24,158 bases of DNA from Firm-04 sp045628085 (lineage in GTDB: Bacteria; Bacillota; Clostridia; Oscillospirales; Ruminococcaceae). Numbering within the stretch: position 1 is the stretch's first letter; each line of letters begins with the position of its first letter. Below are positions 15,269-22,646 of the stretch, one piece after another. Position numbers and translations under genes: made by a program. Below the pieces are notes generated by a model. That model saw only the letters and a list, made by a program, of their open reading frames with translations. It was not told where the DNA came from and did no database searches. The stretch covers positions 1 through 24,158 of the forward strand of contig JAZQOZ010000129.1 of the NCBI GenBank assembly GCA_045628085.1, read 5' to 3'.

Positions 15269-15294
15269 TGCGGCAACTATTTTTTTTCTGCATA

Positions 15295-15323
15295 TTGCAA
15301 AAATCCGGAAAATAGTGTATAAT
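15295..15323 (+). promoter_or_regulatory. Sigma-A promoter of pgk
   Basis: TTGCAA (15295-15300), a 17-bp spacer and TATAAT (15318-15323) give a near-consensus promoter; a T-rich run (15281-15287) lies just upstream. The start should fall near 15330. The transcript would then begin with a small hairpin, ATGCGGC/GCCGCAT (15332-15349), that may stabilise the 5' end of this highly expressed mRNA. Confidence 0.88.
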
Positions 15324-15388
15324 AGAAAAGAATGCGGCTGCTGCCGCATATCTCACACCATATTCTTTTTTGAAAGGATGTTTTTATC

Positions 15389-16618
15389 ATGGCTGGACTG
15401 AATAAAGTTACAGTAGACGACATTCAGGCAAAGGGCAAGAAGATCCTTGTCCGCTGCGACTTCAACGTACCGCTGAAGGACGGCGAGATCACCAATGACA
15501 ACCGCATCACTGCGGCTCTCCCGACCATCAAGAAGCTGCTCTCCGAGGGCGGTAAGGTCGTTCTCTGCTCTCATCTGGGCAAGCCGAAGAACGGTCCGGA
15601 AGCAAAGTTCTCCCTCGCACCGGTCGCAAAGCGTCTGGCAGAGCTGCTGCCGGAGACCAAGGTTGTCTTTGCTGCTGATGATGCCGTTGTCGGTGAGAAC
15701 GCAAAGGCTGCTGTTGCTGCAATGCAGGAAGGCGAGATCGTTCTGCTCGAAAATACCCGTTTCCGCGGCAATGAGGAAACAAAAGAGGCTTCCTATGACG
15801 GCTTCTCCAAGGAGCTTGCAGACCTCGTTGACGGACAGGTCTTTGTTATGGATGCATTCGGTTCTTCTCACCGCGCACACGCTTCTACCGTCGGCTGCGC
15901 ACGTTTCGTCAAGGAAACTGCTGTCGGCTATCTGATGCAGAAAGAGATCCAGTATCTCGGCAATGCAGTTGAGGATCCGCAGCGCCCGTTCGTTGCAATT
16001 CTCGGCGGCGCAAAGGTTGCTGATAAGCTGAATGTTATCTCCAATCTGCTCGAAAAGTGCGATACGCTGATCATCGGCGGCGGTATGGCTTATACCTTCA
16101 TCAAGGCACAGGGCGGCGAGATCGGCAAGTCCCTCGTAGATGATGAAAAGCTCGATTACTGCAAGGAAATGCTCGCAAAGGCTGAAAAGCTCGGCAAGAA
16201 GATCCTTCTGCCGGTCGATACTGCGATCGCAGCAGCATTCCCGGATCCGATCGACGCTCCGATCGATGTTGAATTTGTTGAAGCAGGCAAGATCCCGGCT
16301 GATAAGATGGGCCTCGATATCGGACCGAAGACCGCAGAGCTCTTTGCTGATGCTGCAAAGTCCGCAAAGACTGTTGTATGGAACGGCCCGATGGGCGTAT
16401 TTGAGAACCCGACTCTGAAGAAGGGTACTGTTGCTGTCTGCGAGGCTCTGGCTGCTGCTGACGCAACCACGATCATCGGCGGCGGCGACTCTGCAACCGC
16501 AGCAATTCAGCTCGGCTTTGCAGATAAGATGAGCCACATCTCCACCGGCGGCGGCGCATCCCTTGAGTATCTTGAGGGCAAGGTTCTGCCGGGTGTTGCA
16601 GCAATCGCTGAGAAATAA
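15389..16618 (+). CDS. pgk: Phosphoglycerate kinase, 409 aa
   Basis: Pgk transfers the acyl phosphate of 1,3-bisphosphoglycerate to ADP, the first ATP-forming step of glycolysis. RCDFNVPLK near the N-terminus is the family signature. GGAKVADKL, GGGMAYTF, NGPMGVFE and the nucleotide loop GGGDSATA follow, with STGGGASLEYLEGK at the C-terminus. The length is close to the usual 390-415 aa. ATG 15389 has AAAGGATG eight bases upstream. Codon use is strongly biased (AAG for Lys, GCT/GCA for Ala, CTC/CTG for Leu) compared with its neighbours and resembles only tpiA, consistent with high expression. Its promoter is divergent from the aro operon promoter. Confidence 0.98.
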   Translation: MAGLNKVTVDDIQAKGKKILVRCDFNVPLKDGEITNDNRITAALPTIKKLLSEGGKVVLCSHLGKPKNGPEAKFSLAPVAKRLAELLPETKVVFAADDAVVGENAKAAVAAMQEGEIVLLENTRFRGNEETKEASYDGFSKELADLVDGQVFVMDAFGSSHRAHASTVGCARFVKETAVGYLMQKEIQYLGNAVEDPQRPFVAILGGAKVADKLNVISNLLEKCDTLIIGGGMAYTFIKAQGGEIGKSLVDDEKLDYCKEMLAKAEKLGKKILLPVDTAIAAAFPDPIDAPIDVEFVEAGKIPADKMGLDIGPKTAELFADAAKSAKTVVWNGPMGVFENPTLKKGTVAVCEALAAADATTIIGGGDSATAAIQLGFADKMSHISTGGGASLEYLEGKVLPGVAAIAEK

Positions 16619-16637
16619 TGATAGCATGATTTGCAGA

Positions 16638-16666
16638 TTCGGGCGGATAGAACATATCCGCCTGAA
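16638..16666 (+). other. Intercistronic hairpin after pgk
   Basis: TTCGGGCGGATA (16638-16649) pairs with TATCCGCCTGAA (16655-16666) around a 5-nt loop, 20 nt after the pgk stop. No T-tract follows, so it is not a classical terminator. It may protect the 3' end of a processed pgk mRNA or reduce read-through into the next two genes, allowing pgk to be expressed more strongly. Confidence 0.5.
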
Positions 16667-16693
16667 CTGTATTCAGAAAGAGGGATAAACGGA

Positions 16694-17536
16694 ATGAACT
16701 ATTTTGTACAGACTCTTAAAGCAATCAAAAAACCGATCCTTCTGATTTTTACGGTATTCACGGCAATCGGCATCCTGATCTGGTTCAAATCACAGGACAC
16801 AATGCCGTTTTGGAAACCGCTTTGTATCATGCTGCTCGCAGCGCTTGGTTTTTCCGTTCTGTTGACAGCGCTGATCGCTAAGGCACTCAAAAAAGAGGCA
16901 CCGCTGACAGAGATCGCGGCAGAAAAGGGATATTGTGAGGAATGGCTGCAAAAGCACAGCGAGATCTACCCGACACCGACCAGAGCAGAAAAGCTCCGCA
17001 GAGTGGATGTACTGGGTTATCTCGGACGCTATGACGAAGCTTCCGAACTGCTGGATTCCATTTCAACATTTGATATGGACGATGACCGGAAATTTGAATA
17101 CCAGAATGCGCGTCTGGATCTGCTGCTGTCAACCGATCATTATCAAGAGGCGATCGCGGAGCTGGATGCCTGCCGGAAATTTATGGATATCTATGCGAAT
17201 ATGCATCCGCTGCGCGGTGCGGTCTACGGCTGCAATGCGGCGGTGATCCGTGCGGTCGCAGGAGATTATGAGGACTCTGAACATTTTATCGCCGCCGCAC
17301 AGAAAGCGATCTCTGCTGAGAAATCCATGTCGCCGATCATTGTTATGATCGCAAAAACTATGCAGCTTTATGCGCTCGGCTTTGACAAGCAGGCAAAGGA
17401 ACAGGAAGCAGCGGCAAAACAGGAGATCGAAACCAGTCCGATCCTCGCGAAAAGCTTTCAGAAGGAGCGCATGATGCAGCTCCTGACAAAGGCAAAGGAT
17501 GTTGCACCTGAAAACAGACAGGAGTTCCCGCAATGA
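16694..17536 (+). CDS. Membrane-anchored TPR-like protein, paralogue 1 (280 aa)
   Basis: Two hydrophobic helices (about 14-31 and 42-65) form an N-terminal membrane hairpin. They are followed by a long soluble part built of helical pairs resembling tetratricopeptide repeats, for example LGYLGRYDEASELLDSI and TDHYQEAIAELDACRKF. A KGYC motif at 78-81 marks the junction. ATG 16694 is chosen because AAGAGGG lies about nine bases upstream; longer in-frame extension lacks a ribosome binding site. The stop overlaps the next start (ATGA). The same architecture and KGYC motif occur in the next gene, so the two are tandem paralogues. A scaffolding role at the membrane is possible but not shown. Confidence 0.85.
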   Translation: MNYFVQTLKAIKKPILLIFTVFTAIGILIWFKSQDTMPFWKPLCIMLLAALGFSVLLTALIAKALKKEAPLTEIAAEKGYCEEWLQKHSEIYPTPTRAEKLRRVDVLGYLGRYDEASELLDSISTFDMDDDRKFEYQNARLDLLLSTDHYQEAIAELDACRKFMDIYANMHPLRGAVYGCNAAVIRAVAGDYEDSEHFIAAAQKAISAEKSMSPIIVMIAKTMQLYALGFDKQAKEQEAAAKQEIETSPILAKSFQKERMMQLLTKAKDVAPENRQEFPQ

Positions 17537-18468
17537 AACAATTATTTCGCCACATTCTAAAGGATTGCCCGAAATTTGTACGGCTGACGGCACTGATCTT
17601 ATTTTCATTGGTCATGTTTGTCGGGGTGATGCTGACGATTTCGATGGCTGCGATGTCTTTCGGCAGAGCACTGCTGAACCTGATCTATTATCTGCTGCTT
17701 GCCGCCGGTTCGGCGCTGGTCATCATCTATGCATGGAAACTGTATTTTTCGCTGATCCGCAAGCATACGCTGAATAAGCTCGATGATTATTTTGAGCAAA
17801 AGGGCTACTGCAAAGAAATGTTCGATACGATCAATGCGATCACGCCTGCACCGTCCCCCAGAGAACGCGCGCTGAGCGTTTTCACCCTTGTTATGGCTGA
17901 GCATTACGAGAATGCCGAACGGGAGATCGCCCATATTGACGAATTACAGCAGGATATGCGGGATTTCGCAATGATCATGACGGCAAAGATCAGGCTGTAT
18001 ATCATGACGAGCCGTATGGAAAAGGCAGGACGCATTTTTGAGAACCATAACGGCACGCTGGAAGATGCTTATGAAGCACAGCCGGATCTTCTTCCGGAGT
18101 ATAGAGTTTACGGTGACGATGCGTTTGAATTCTATATGCTTTCGGCGGTTTATTCGATCCTGACGAATCATCCGGAAAAAGAGACGCAATATCGTAAACT
18201 TGCGTCGTTTCAGCTCAGCAAGCGTTCACCGGGCGAATCACAGTTCTATACCGGATTGATGGAGCTGAATGCCCTCTATGCACGCGGAAAAACGGCAGAA
18301 GCATATACAATGTCGCAGGAGCTTTTCATGCTGACAGAACAGATGCAGTTCCTGCAAGCCCAGAAAAATGAGATGCGCCGTGCATTGGAGCAGGCGAAAC
18401 TGTTTGCATCCTATACACACATGATCGCAGACAGTCAGCGCACAGAGCGCAAGCTGCCTGTAATGTGA
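17533..18468 (+). CDS. Membrane-anchored TPR-like protein, paralogue 2 (311 aa)
   Basis: Like its upstream partner, this protein has two N-terminal transmembrane helices (about 17-40 and 47-70), then a KGYC motif (90-93) and a helical, TPR-like cytoplasmic region (FTLVMAEHYENAEREIAHI, then further helical pairs). The aligned stretch around KGYC, with a proline-rich P-x-P and a following Y-x-x-A helix, shows common descent. ATG 17533 has AGGAG eight bases upstream and overlaps the previous stop by 4 nt, so the two are coupled and may form a heteromeric complex. The function is unknown. The pair lies between pgk and tpiA, which are often adjacent in Firmicutes. Confidence 0.85.
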   Translation: MKQLFRHILKDCPKFVRLTALILFSLVMFVGVMLTISMAAMSFGRALLNLIYYLLLAAGSALVIIYAWKLYFSLIRKHTLNKLDDYFEQKGYCKEMFDTINAITPAPSPRERALSVFTLVMAEHYENAEREIAHIDELQQDMRDFAMIMTAKIRLYIMTSRMEKAGRIFENHNGTLEDAYEAQPDLLPEYRVYGDDAFEFYMLSAVYSILTNHPEKETQYRKLASFQLSKRSPGESQFYTGLMELNALYARGKTAEAYTMSQELFMLTEQMQFLQAQKNEMRRALEQAKLFASYTHMIADSQRTERKLPVM

Positions 18469-18802
18469 CCGGAGTGCTGCATCATTATGATTATCATCAA
18501 AATTCTGTTTTTTCCCACAGTGGCTGCAGTTGTGTTTTCATGTGGATATGGTTTCCAAGCAAGATCCTGAAATTTTGATTTGAGGAACTGTTCGTTGGCT
18601 TATGCCCCGAATGGGAACGTGTGGACGGAGAAATCCATATTCTGAATACGCATAAAATATTGGAAAATCCGCAGGAGATCAAACGATATCCGCAGGCGCA
18701 GCCGTTGGTTTGTTATATGTGCTGCGGGAGATCTTCAGTTAATTTACGCAAATCATCCGGCAAGACCGGAAAATATATTGATTTGAAAAGGAGTTTATTA
18801 CC
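18469..18802. other. 334-bp gap between the TPR pair and tpiA, possible gene remnant
   Basis: No convincing gene, promoter or terminator is visible. On the plus strand one frame reads FEELFVGLCPEWERVDGEIH and continues to VCYMCCG (about 18580-18727). This looks protein-like, but an in-frame TGA lies directly upstream and no start codon has a ribosome binding site. It may be a decayed coding fragment. A small hairpin TCCGG/CCGGA (near 18758-18772) precedes the tpiA ribosome binding site. Confidence 0.4.
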
Positions 18803-19579
18803 ATGAACAAGAATCTGAGAAAAGCAATTATCGCAGGCAACTGGAAAATGAACAAAACCCGTCCGGAAGCAAAGGCACTTCTGGAGGAGATCAAGCCGCT
18901 CGTTGCAAATGCAGAGGGCAAGATCGAAGTCATCGCCTGCGTACCGTTCACCAATCTGGAAACCGCTGTCAACACGACCGCAGGTTCTAATGTCAAGATC
19001 GGTGCAGAGAACGTCCACTTTGAGAAGTCCGGCGCATTCACCGGCGAGATTTCCGCTGATATGCTGACCGAACTCGGCGTTGAGTATGTTGTTATCGGTC
19101 ACTCTGAGCGCCGTCAGTATTTCGGTGAAACAGATGAGACTGTCAACAAGCGCACCAAGGCTGCTCTGGCAGCAGGTCTGAAGCCGATCGTCTGTGTCGG
19201 TGAGCTGAAGTGGGAGCGCGAGTGCGGCATCACTGAGGAAGTTGTCGGCAAGCAGATCAAGCTCGACCTGTGGGATGTGACCGAGGATGAGCTGAAGAAT
19301 GTCGTTATCGCTTATGAGCCGGTCTGGGCAATCGGTACCGGTCTGACCGCTACTCCGGAGCAGGCAGAGGAAGTCTGCGGCTTCATCCGTGCAACGATCG
19401 CAAAGCTGTATAATCAGGCTGCTGCGGACGCTGTTACAATTCAGTACGGCGGTTCTATGAACGCAAAGAATGCGGCTGAACTGCTTGCAAAGCCGAACAT
19501 CGACGGCGGTCTGATCGGCGGCGCATCCCTGAAGGCTGCTGATTTCAACGTCATCGTTCAGGCTGCTGTTGAGGGCTGA
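18803..19579 (+). CDS. tpiA: Triosephosphate isomerase, 258 aa
   Basis: TpiA interconverts dihydroxyacetone phosphate and glyceraldehyde-3-phosphate in glycolysis. Catalytic residues are all present: Asn13 and Lys15 in AGNWKMN, His100 in VIGHSERR, and Glu172 in AYEPVWAIGTG. The phosphate-binding YGGSMN and GLIGGASL loops close the barrel. The length is typical. ATG 18803 has AAAAGGAG upstream. Codon bias is as strong as in pgk. It lies on the same strand as pgk, separated by the two TPR-like genes and a gap without an obvious promoter, so read-through from the pgk promoter is likely, though an undetected promoter in the gap is possible. Confidence 0.98.
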   Translation: MNKNLRKAIIAGNWKMNKTRPEAKALLEEIKPLVANAEGKIEVIACVPFTNLETAVNTTAGSNVKIGAENVHFEKSGAFTGEISADMLTELGVEYVVIGHSERRQYFGETDETVNKRTKAALAAGLKPIVCVGELKWERECGITEEVVGKQIKLDLWDVTEDELKNVVIAYEPVWAIGTGLTATPEQAEEVCGFIRATIAKLYNQAAADAVTIQYGGSMNAKNAAELLAKPNIDGGLIGGASLKAADFNVIVQAAVEG

Positions 19580-19616
19580 TCGCATACAAAACCGACATTG
19601 ACAGAGGAGTGCCGAT

Positions 19617-20111
19617 ATGAATGACAATGTGAAACCGATCCGTATTATGGCGATCACGGCGATCGTGCTGCAAGCGATCGAAACACTGATCTTTTTCATC
19701 ATACATTCAGCGCCTTCCGCTTTCTTATCGCTGTTGTATTCATCTGAGATCGCGGACAGCACAGCGGCGGTCAATCATCCGCTTTTGTATGTTGTTCCGC
19801 TGCTGCGGCTCATTGCTGTTGTACTGTTTGGCTGGGTCCTGCTTTCGAAATGCAAAAAGCCAAGCGGCGGCGCAGGTGTATTGATGATCCTGATACCGGT
19901 CAGCACCGTGATCCTCGGAATCATATCCTTTGTAATGAATATATTTATCGCCTCATTCCTTACGCGCTTATTATTCAGTGCGAAGGATGCAGCGGCAGTG
20001 TCCATGCTGAATTCGCTGACTTCCATAACAGGGCTGATCACAGCACCGGTCTTTCCGCTGCTTGCAGCCGCTGCCGGAGCCAACTGGTTCAGAAAGCGCA
20101 ATTCTCTGTAA
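19617..20111 (+). CDS. Four-helix membrane protein (164 aa), function unknown
   Basis: Hydrophobic segments at about 9-30, 56-77, 88-112 and 137-157 predict four transmembrane helices with short connecting loops. A Lys/Cys-containing loop (SKCKKPSGG) lies between the second and third helices. No catalytic motif or known family is recognised. ATG 19617 has GAGGAG (19604-19609) seven bases upstream. It follows tpiA by 37 nt without a terminator and ends just before a bidirectional terminator, so it is the last gene of this plus-strand unit. Confidence 0.75.
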   Translation: MNDNVKPIRIMAITAIVLQAIETLIFFIIHSAPSAFLSLLYSSEIADSTAAVNHPLLYVVPLLRLIAVVLFGWVLLSKCKKPSGGAGVLMILIPVSTVILGIISFVMNIFIASFLTRLLFSAKDAAAVSMLNSLTSITGLITAPVFPLLAAAAGANWFRKRNSL

Positions 20112-20121
20112 TAAGTCATAT

Positions 20122-20172
20122 AAAAAAGCAACCGCAGAATCGGCGAAATGCCTGATTCTGCGGTTATTTTAT
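20122..20172. terminator. Bidirectional intrinsic terminator
   Basis: A perfect 12-bp stem AACCGCAGAATC (20130-20141) pairs with GATTCTGCGGTT (20154-20165), with GGC/GCC extending into the loop. On the plus strand ATTTTATTC follows; on the minus strand the stem is followed by TTTTTT (20127-20122 region). It lies between two converging genes, 18 nt after the plus-strand stop and 17 nt after the minus-strand stop, and can serve both. Confidence 0.9.
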
Positions 20173-20181
20173 TCTGTCGGA

Positions 20182-21780
20182 TTATCTTACTTCCTGTACT
20201 TCGTCAAATGCCGCCGCAATATCCTCGGTAATGGTTTCGTAGGTCTGCGTATCGAAATGCAGCATATAGCTTCCGAGCCAGCTTTTCATGCCGTTTCCGT
20301 CATTGACAAGGATTACCCTGACTTCCTTGTTTTGCTCATAGCCTTCCACTGCAATGAAAAATGTGCCTTCTGCATCGACAGGATCAAATGTATCTCCGAG
20401 TGCAATCGTATAATCCTGCATATTCTGCACATAGACATGATATTGTCCGCTGACATCTTCCGGCATATCAAAACTCAGGAGAATCTTCGTATTCGTTTTA
20501 TCCGGTCCGGCGGAAACGGTCAGGTCGATTATCGTATCTGCGGATACTTTTTCACCCGGTTTAACATTCTGATTCAGAATCGTATCTGCCGGTGCATCGT
20601 CAGGAATTGCATTGCATCTGAGGCGAAAGCCCAAGCTCTCTGCTGTTTCCTGCGCTGCATCCAACTGCATATTGACGAAATCCGGGACCGTATTGATAAC
20701 CGGCGTTGCGCTGAGGCCGCAGCTGACAAATATGCTCACATACGAACCGATCTCAACATCTGCCGGTCCTTCCGGATCCGTTGATACAACCTTGCCTTCC
20801 GGAATGTCCGGACTATATGTGGTGCGCTTGTCTACGTACAATCCTTTGGCGGCGATTGCTTCCTTTGCTTCTTCAAAATCCCATCCTGTGCAGTCCGGTA
20901 TGGAAACCATATCGCCGGGCGCATCATCCGGGATAGGAGTTTCGACCACATTGAGCAGAATCGTATCGCCGGACATTACCCAGTAGCCCTCTCCGTCTGT
21001 GTGATAAAATGTGTTTTGCGGTTCAATGGATACAACAGTATAATGGTTACCGCCGCCTGTCAGCATCTCATTTGTGAAAGGATCATTACTTTTACAACGT
21101 TTTATGCTGATCAGACCGTTTTCCTCCAGATAATCCTCTGCATCCAGCGCATCCGTACCGGAAAGATCACGGATATACACCATATTGTCAAATTCTGCTG
21201 AAATTTCAAAATTCAGATGTCCGAGTACATCCTCTGATTCACCGTCTGCCGCAAGATTGACAAGCGTATAGCTGCCTGCCGGAAGCTGTTCAAACCGGAA
21301 GTTATGATAAACTTCTTCCTGATCATAAGACAGCATATCAAACATTTGCGCATCGCAGACCTTTTCGCCGTTCTGCTGAATGATAAACTGCGGATTGTGT
21401 GTCGTTTCATTGACAAACCGCACGGCGATACCGGTCGGGCAGGCTTCTATCAGTTCCATATATGTCTGATCGAGATCGACGATCTCCGCCGCAGAATCGG
21501 GTGCATAGGCTGGACTGCTGTTCTGCCGCATTTTGTGAATGCCGAAAAAGACTGCCGCGTTCAGTCCGACGCAGAGTGCGACCGCCGCAGCAGCAGTGCC
21601 CATGCTGATGCGGGATGTTTTCTTCTTTGTCTGAATGATCGGCTCCTGATTCGCTGTATCCTTCTCCATAATCGTATCCTCCGTTGCACGTTCCATATTG
21701 CTGGAATCCGGCAGCGCATATTTCTGAACTGTTTTTTCGGATACTTCGCCGAGTGCGTTCAGCAGATCAACATTTTTCAT
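20182..21780 (-). CDS. PASTA-domain anti-sigma factor-like membrane protein (532 aa)
   Basis: A short cytoplasmic N-terminus (1-57) is followed by one transmembrane helix (about 58-81) and a large extracellular part. Residues 82-280 are unassigned. Two PASTA domains follow (about 290-353, starting VSIPDCTGWDFEEAKEAI, and 362-424, starting NTVPDFVNMQLDAAQETA). A beta-rich tail of about 105 residues ends the protein. PASTA domains bind peptidoglycan fragments or beta-lactams in PrkC-type kinases and PBPs. The N-terminus LLNALGEVSE resembles the start of anti-sigma factors paired with ECF sigmas in this lineage, and the gene overlaps the sigma gene by 4 nt (ATGA), so a sensing anti-sigma role is inferred. 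ATG 21780 has GGAGG upstream. Confidence 0.8.
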   Translation of the reverse strand: MKNVDLLNALGEVSEKTVQKYALPDSSNMERATEDTIMEKDTANQEPIIQTKKKTSRISMGTAAAAVALCVGLNAAVFFGIHKMRQNSSPAYAPDSAAEIVDLDQTYMELIEACPTGIAVRFVNETTHNPQFIIQQNGEKVCDAQMFDMLSYDQEEVYHNFRFEQLPAGSYTLVNLAADGESEDVLGHLNFEISAEFDNMVYIRDLSGTDALDAEDYLEENGLISIKRCKSNDPFTNEMLTGGGNHYTVVSIEPQNTFYHTDGEGYWVMSGDTILLNVVETPIPDDAPGDMVSIPDCTGWDFEEAKEAIAAKGLYVDKRTTYSPDIPEGKVVSTDPEGPADVEIGSYVSIFVSCGLSATPVINTVPDFVNMQLDAAQETAESLGFRLRCNAIPDDAPADTILNQNVKPGEKVSADTIIDLTVSAGPDKTNTKILLSFDMPEDVSGQYHVYVQNMQDYTIALGDTFDPVDAEGTFFIAVEGYEQNKEVRVILVNDGNGMKSWLGSYMLHFDTQTYETITEDIAAAFDEVQEVR

Positions 21781-22334
21781 AGGAGTTCCTCCTTTTCCAA
21801 AAATACGCGCAGCTTTTCGCGTGTCCGCCGCAATGTGCTCCGAACGGTATTTTCGCTGACGGACAGTTCAGCCGCGATCTCCTCCGGTGTCAGCATCGAA
21901 AAATAGCGCCGCATAAAGATCTGCGAATGCTGTTTCGGAAGTGTTGTGAGGAACTTTTCCAGTGCCTCGGTGAGTGCAATGCGGCCGATCACCTGCTCCG
22001 TATCAGACTGTGACGGGATACATTCTGCCAGTTCATCCAGAACAGCCGGAATTTCGCCGCCGCCGCGTTTCAGTGTATGCTCCTCTGCATAGCGGTTGAG
22101 CGCGAGATTGCGCGTCAGCTTGGCGAGATATGCCGAAAAGAATACCGGCTTTTTCGGCGGGATGCTGTTCCATGCATTCAGCAGGGTATCATTGACACAT
22201 TCTTCTGCGTCGCGGCTGTCGCGCAGGATATGCATGGCGATCGTTTGCAGCAAGCCGCCGTACGCACGGTTTGCCTCTGCGATTCCCTGTTCATTGCGCT
22301 GCTCGAACATTGCGATGATCGCTTTATCAGTCAC
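21777..22334 (-). CDS. ECF-family RNA polymerase sigma factor (185 aa)
   Basis: Region 2 is seen at about 20-90 (DAEECVNDTLLNAWNSIPP, AYLAKLTRNLALNRY). Region 4 is at about 125-178, with the helix-turn-helix LTPEEIAAELSVSENTVRST. There is no region 3, and the size fits an extracytoplasmic function sigma factor. The start is GTG 22334: an in-frame TGA lies just upstream, GGTGAG precedes it, and residues 1-20 match the usual start of this family. The next ATG would cut off eight conserved-looking residues. It is coupled to the PASTA protein gene, its presumed anti-sigma. A short palindrome (22362-22377) lies upstream and could be a control site. The target genes are unknown. Confidence 0.92.
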   Translation of the reverse strand: MTDKAIIAMFEQRNEQGIAEANRAYGGLLQTIAMHILRDSRDAEECVNDTLLNAWNSIPPKKPVFFSAYLAKLTRNLALNRYAEEHTLKRGGGEIPAVLDELAECIPSQSDTEQVIGRIALTEALEKFLTTLPKQHSQIFMRRYFSMLTPEEIAAELSVSENTVRSTLRRTREKLRVFLEKEELL

Positions 22335-22361
22335 GGATTCTCACCGTCCTTTCATGTTCCT

Positions 22362-22377
22362 CTGTCTATTCAGACAG
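22362..22377. promoter_or_regulatory. Palindrome upstream of the ECF sigma gene
   Basis: CTGTCT and AGACAG form a perfect 6-bp inverted repeat around ATTC, 28 bp before the GTG start of the sigma gene. It may be a regulator site or a small RNA hairpin in the 5' leader. No convincing sigma-A promoter was found in the surrounding 70 bp. Confidence 0.3.
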
Positions 22378-22405
22378 CAAACAGATACGAAATTGTGCAG
22401 ATTCA

Positions 22406-22446
22406 GAAAAAAAGATCTGATACACTGAAAACGATGTATCAGATCT
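22406..22446 (-). terminator. Intrinsic terminator between the acyltransferase gene and the sigma gene
   Basis: On the minus strand AGATCTGATACA (22446-22435) pairs perfectly with TGTATCAGATCT (22424-22413) around a 10-nt loop, followed by a run of seven T (22413-22407). It would end minus-strand transcription coming from the acyltransferase gene, so the sigma operon needs its own promoter. Confidence 0.9.
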
Positions 22447-22451
22447 CGGTC

Positions 22452-22514
22452 TGTTGAAAAACTATGTGTACGCCAAAATAAAAGTTGAAAATCCCTGTTT
22501 TGCATTTATTTTGG
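22452..22514 (-). repeat. Dispersed intergenic repeat with inverted arms, copy 2
   Basis: 22452-22486 matches 3810-3844 in 33 of 35 positions. An inverted repeat follows: CCAAAATAAA (22473-22482) and TTTATTTTGG (22505-22514), perfect over 10 bp. The spacer between the arms is unlike that of copy 1. As with copy 1, the element is downstream of a minus-strand gene with the conserved 35-nt block distal. Confidence 0.65.
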
Positions 22515-22529
22515 GGAAGATAGGTGCTT

Positions 22530-22576
22530 GGGGAAAGTGCCCCCGCATTTTGAAAAAATGCTGGGCCGCTTTCCCC
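22530..22576. repeat. Long hairpin with a triloop in the spacer downstream of the acyltransferase gene
   Basis: GGGGAAAG (22530-22537) pairs with CTTTCCCC (22569-22576), and GCATTTT (22545-22551) with AAAATGC (22555-22561). With two mismatches the whole 22-bp stem closes on a 3-nt loop. Neither strand has a following T-tract, so it is not an ordinary terminator. It lies beside repeat copy 2 and may be part of a compound intergenic element. Confidence 0.6.
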
Positions 22577-22646
22577 ATTATGAATCTCTATACCGCTTTT
22601 GTGTTATTCTGAATCAGAACAGAGGACTTTATCGACAAGCTGAGAT

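Noticed and set aside
15353..16627. A 424-codon open frame on the minus strand opposite pgk
   Set aside because: pgk is unmistakable on the plus strand. Strong codon bias removes antisense stops, and the antisense protein is Cys/Leu-rich with no known motif or ribosome binding site.
18713..19774. A 353-codon open frame on the minus strand opposite tpiA
   Set aside because: Same effect of biased codon use in tpiA; no start signal and no recognisable domain.
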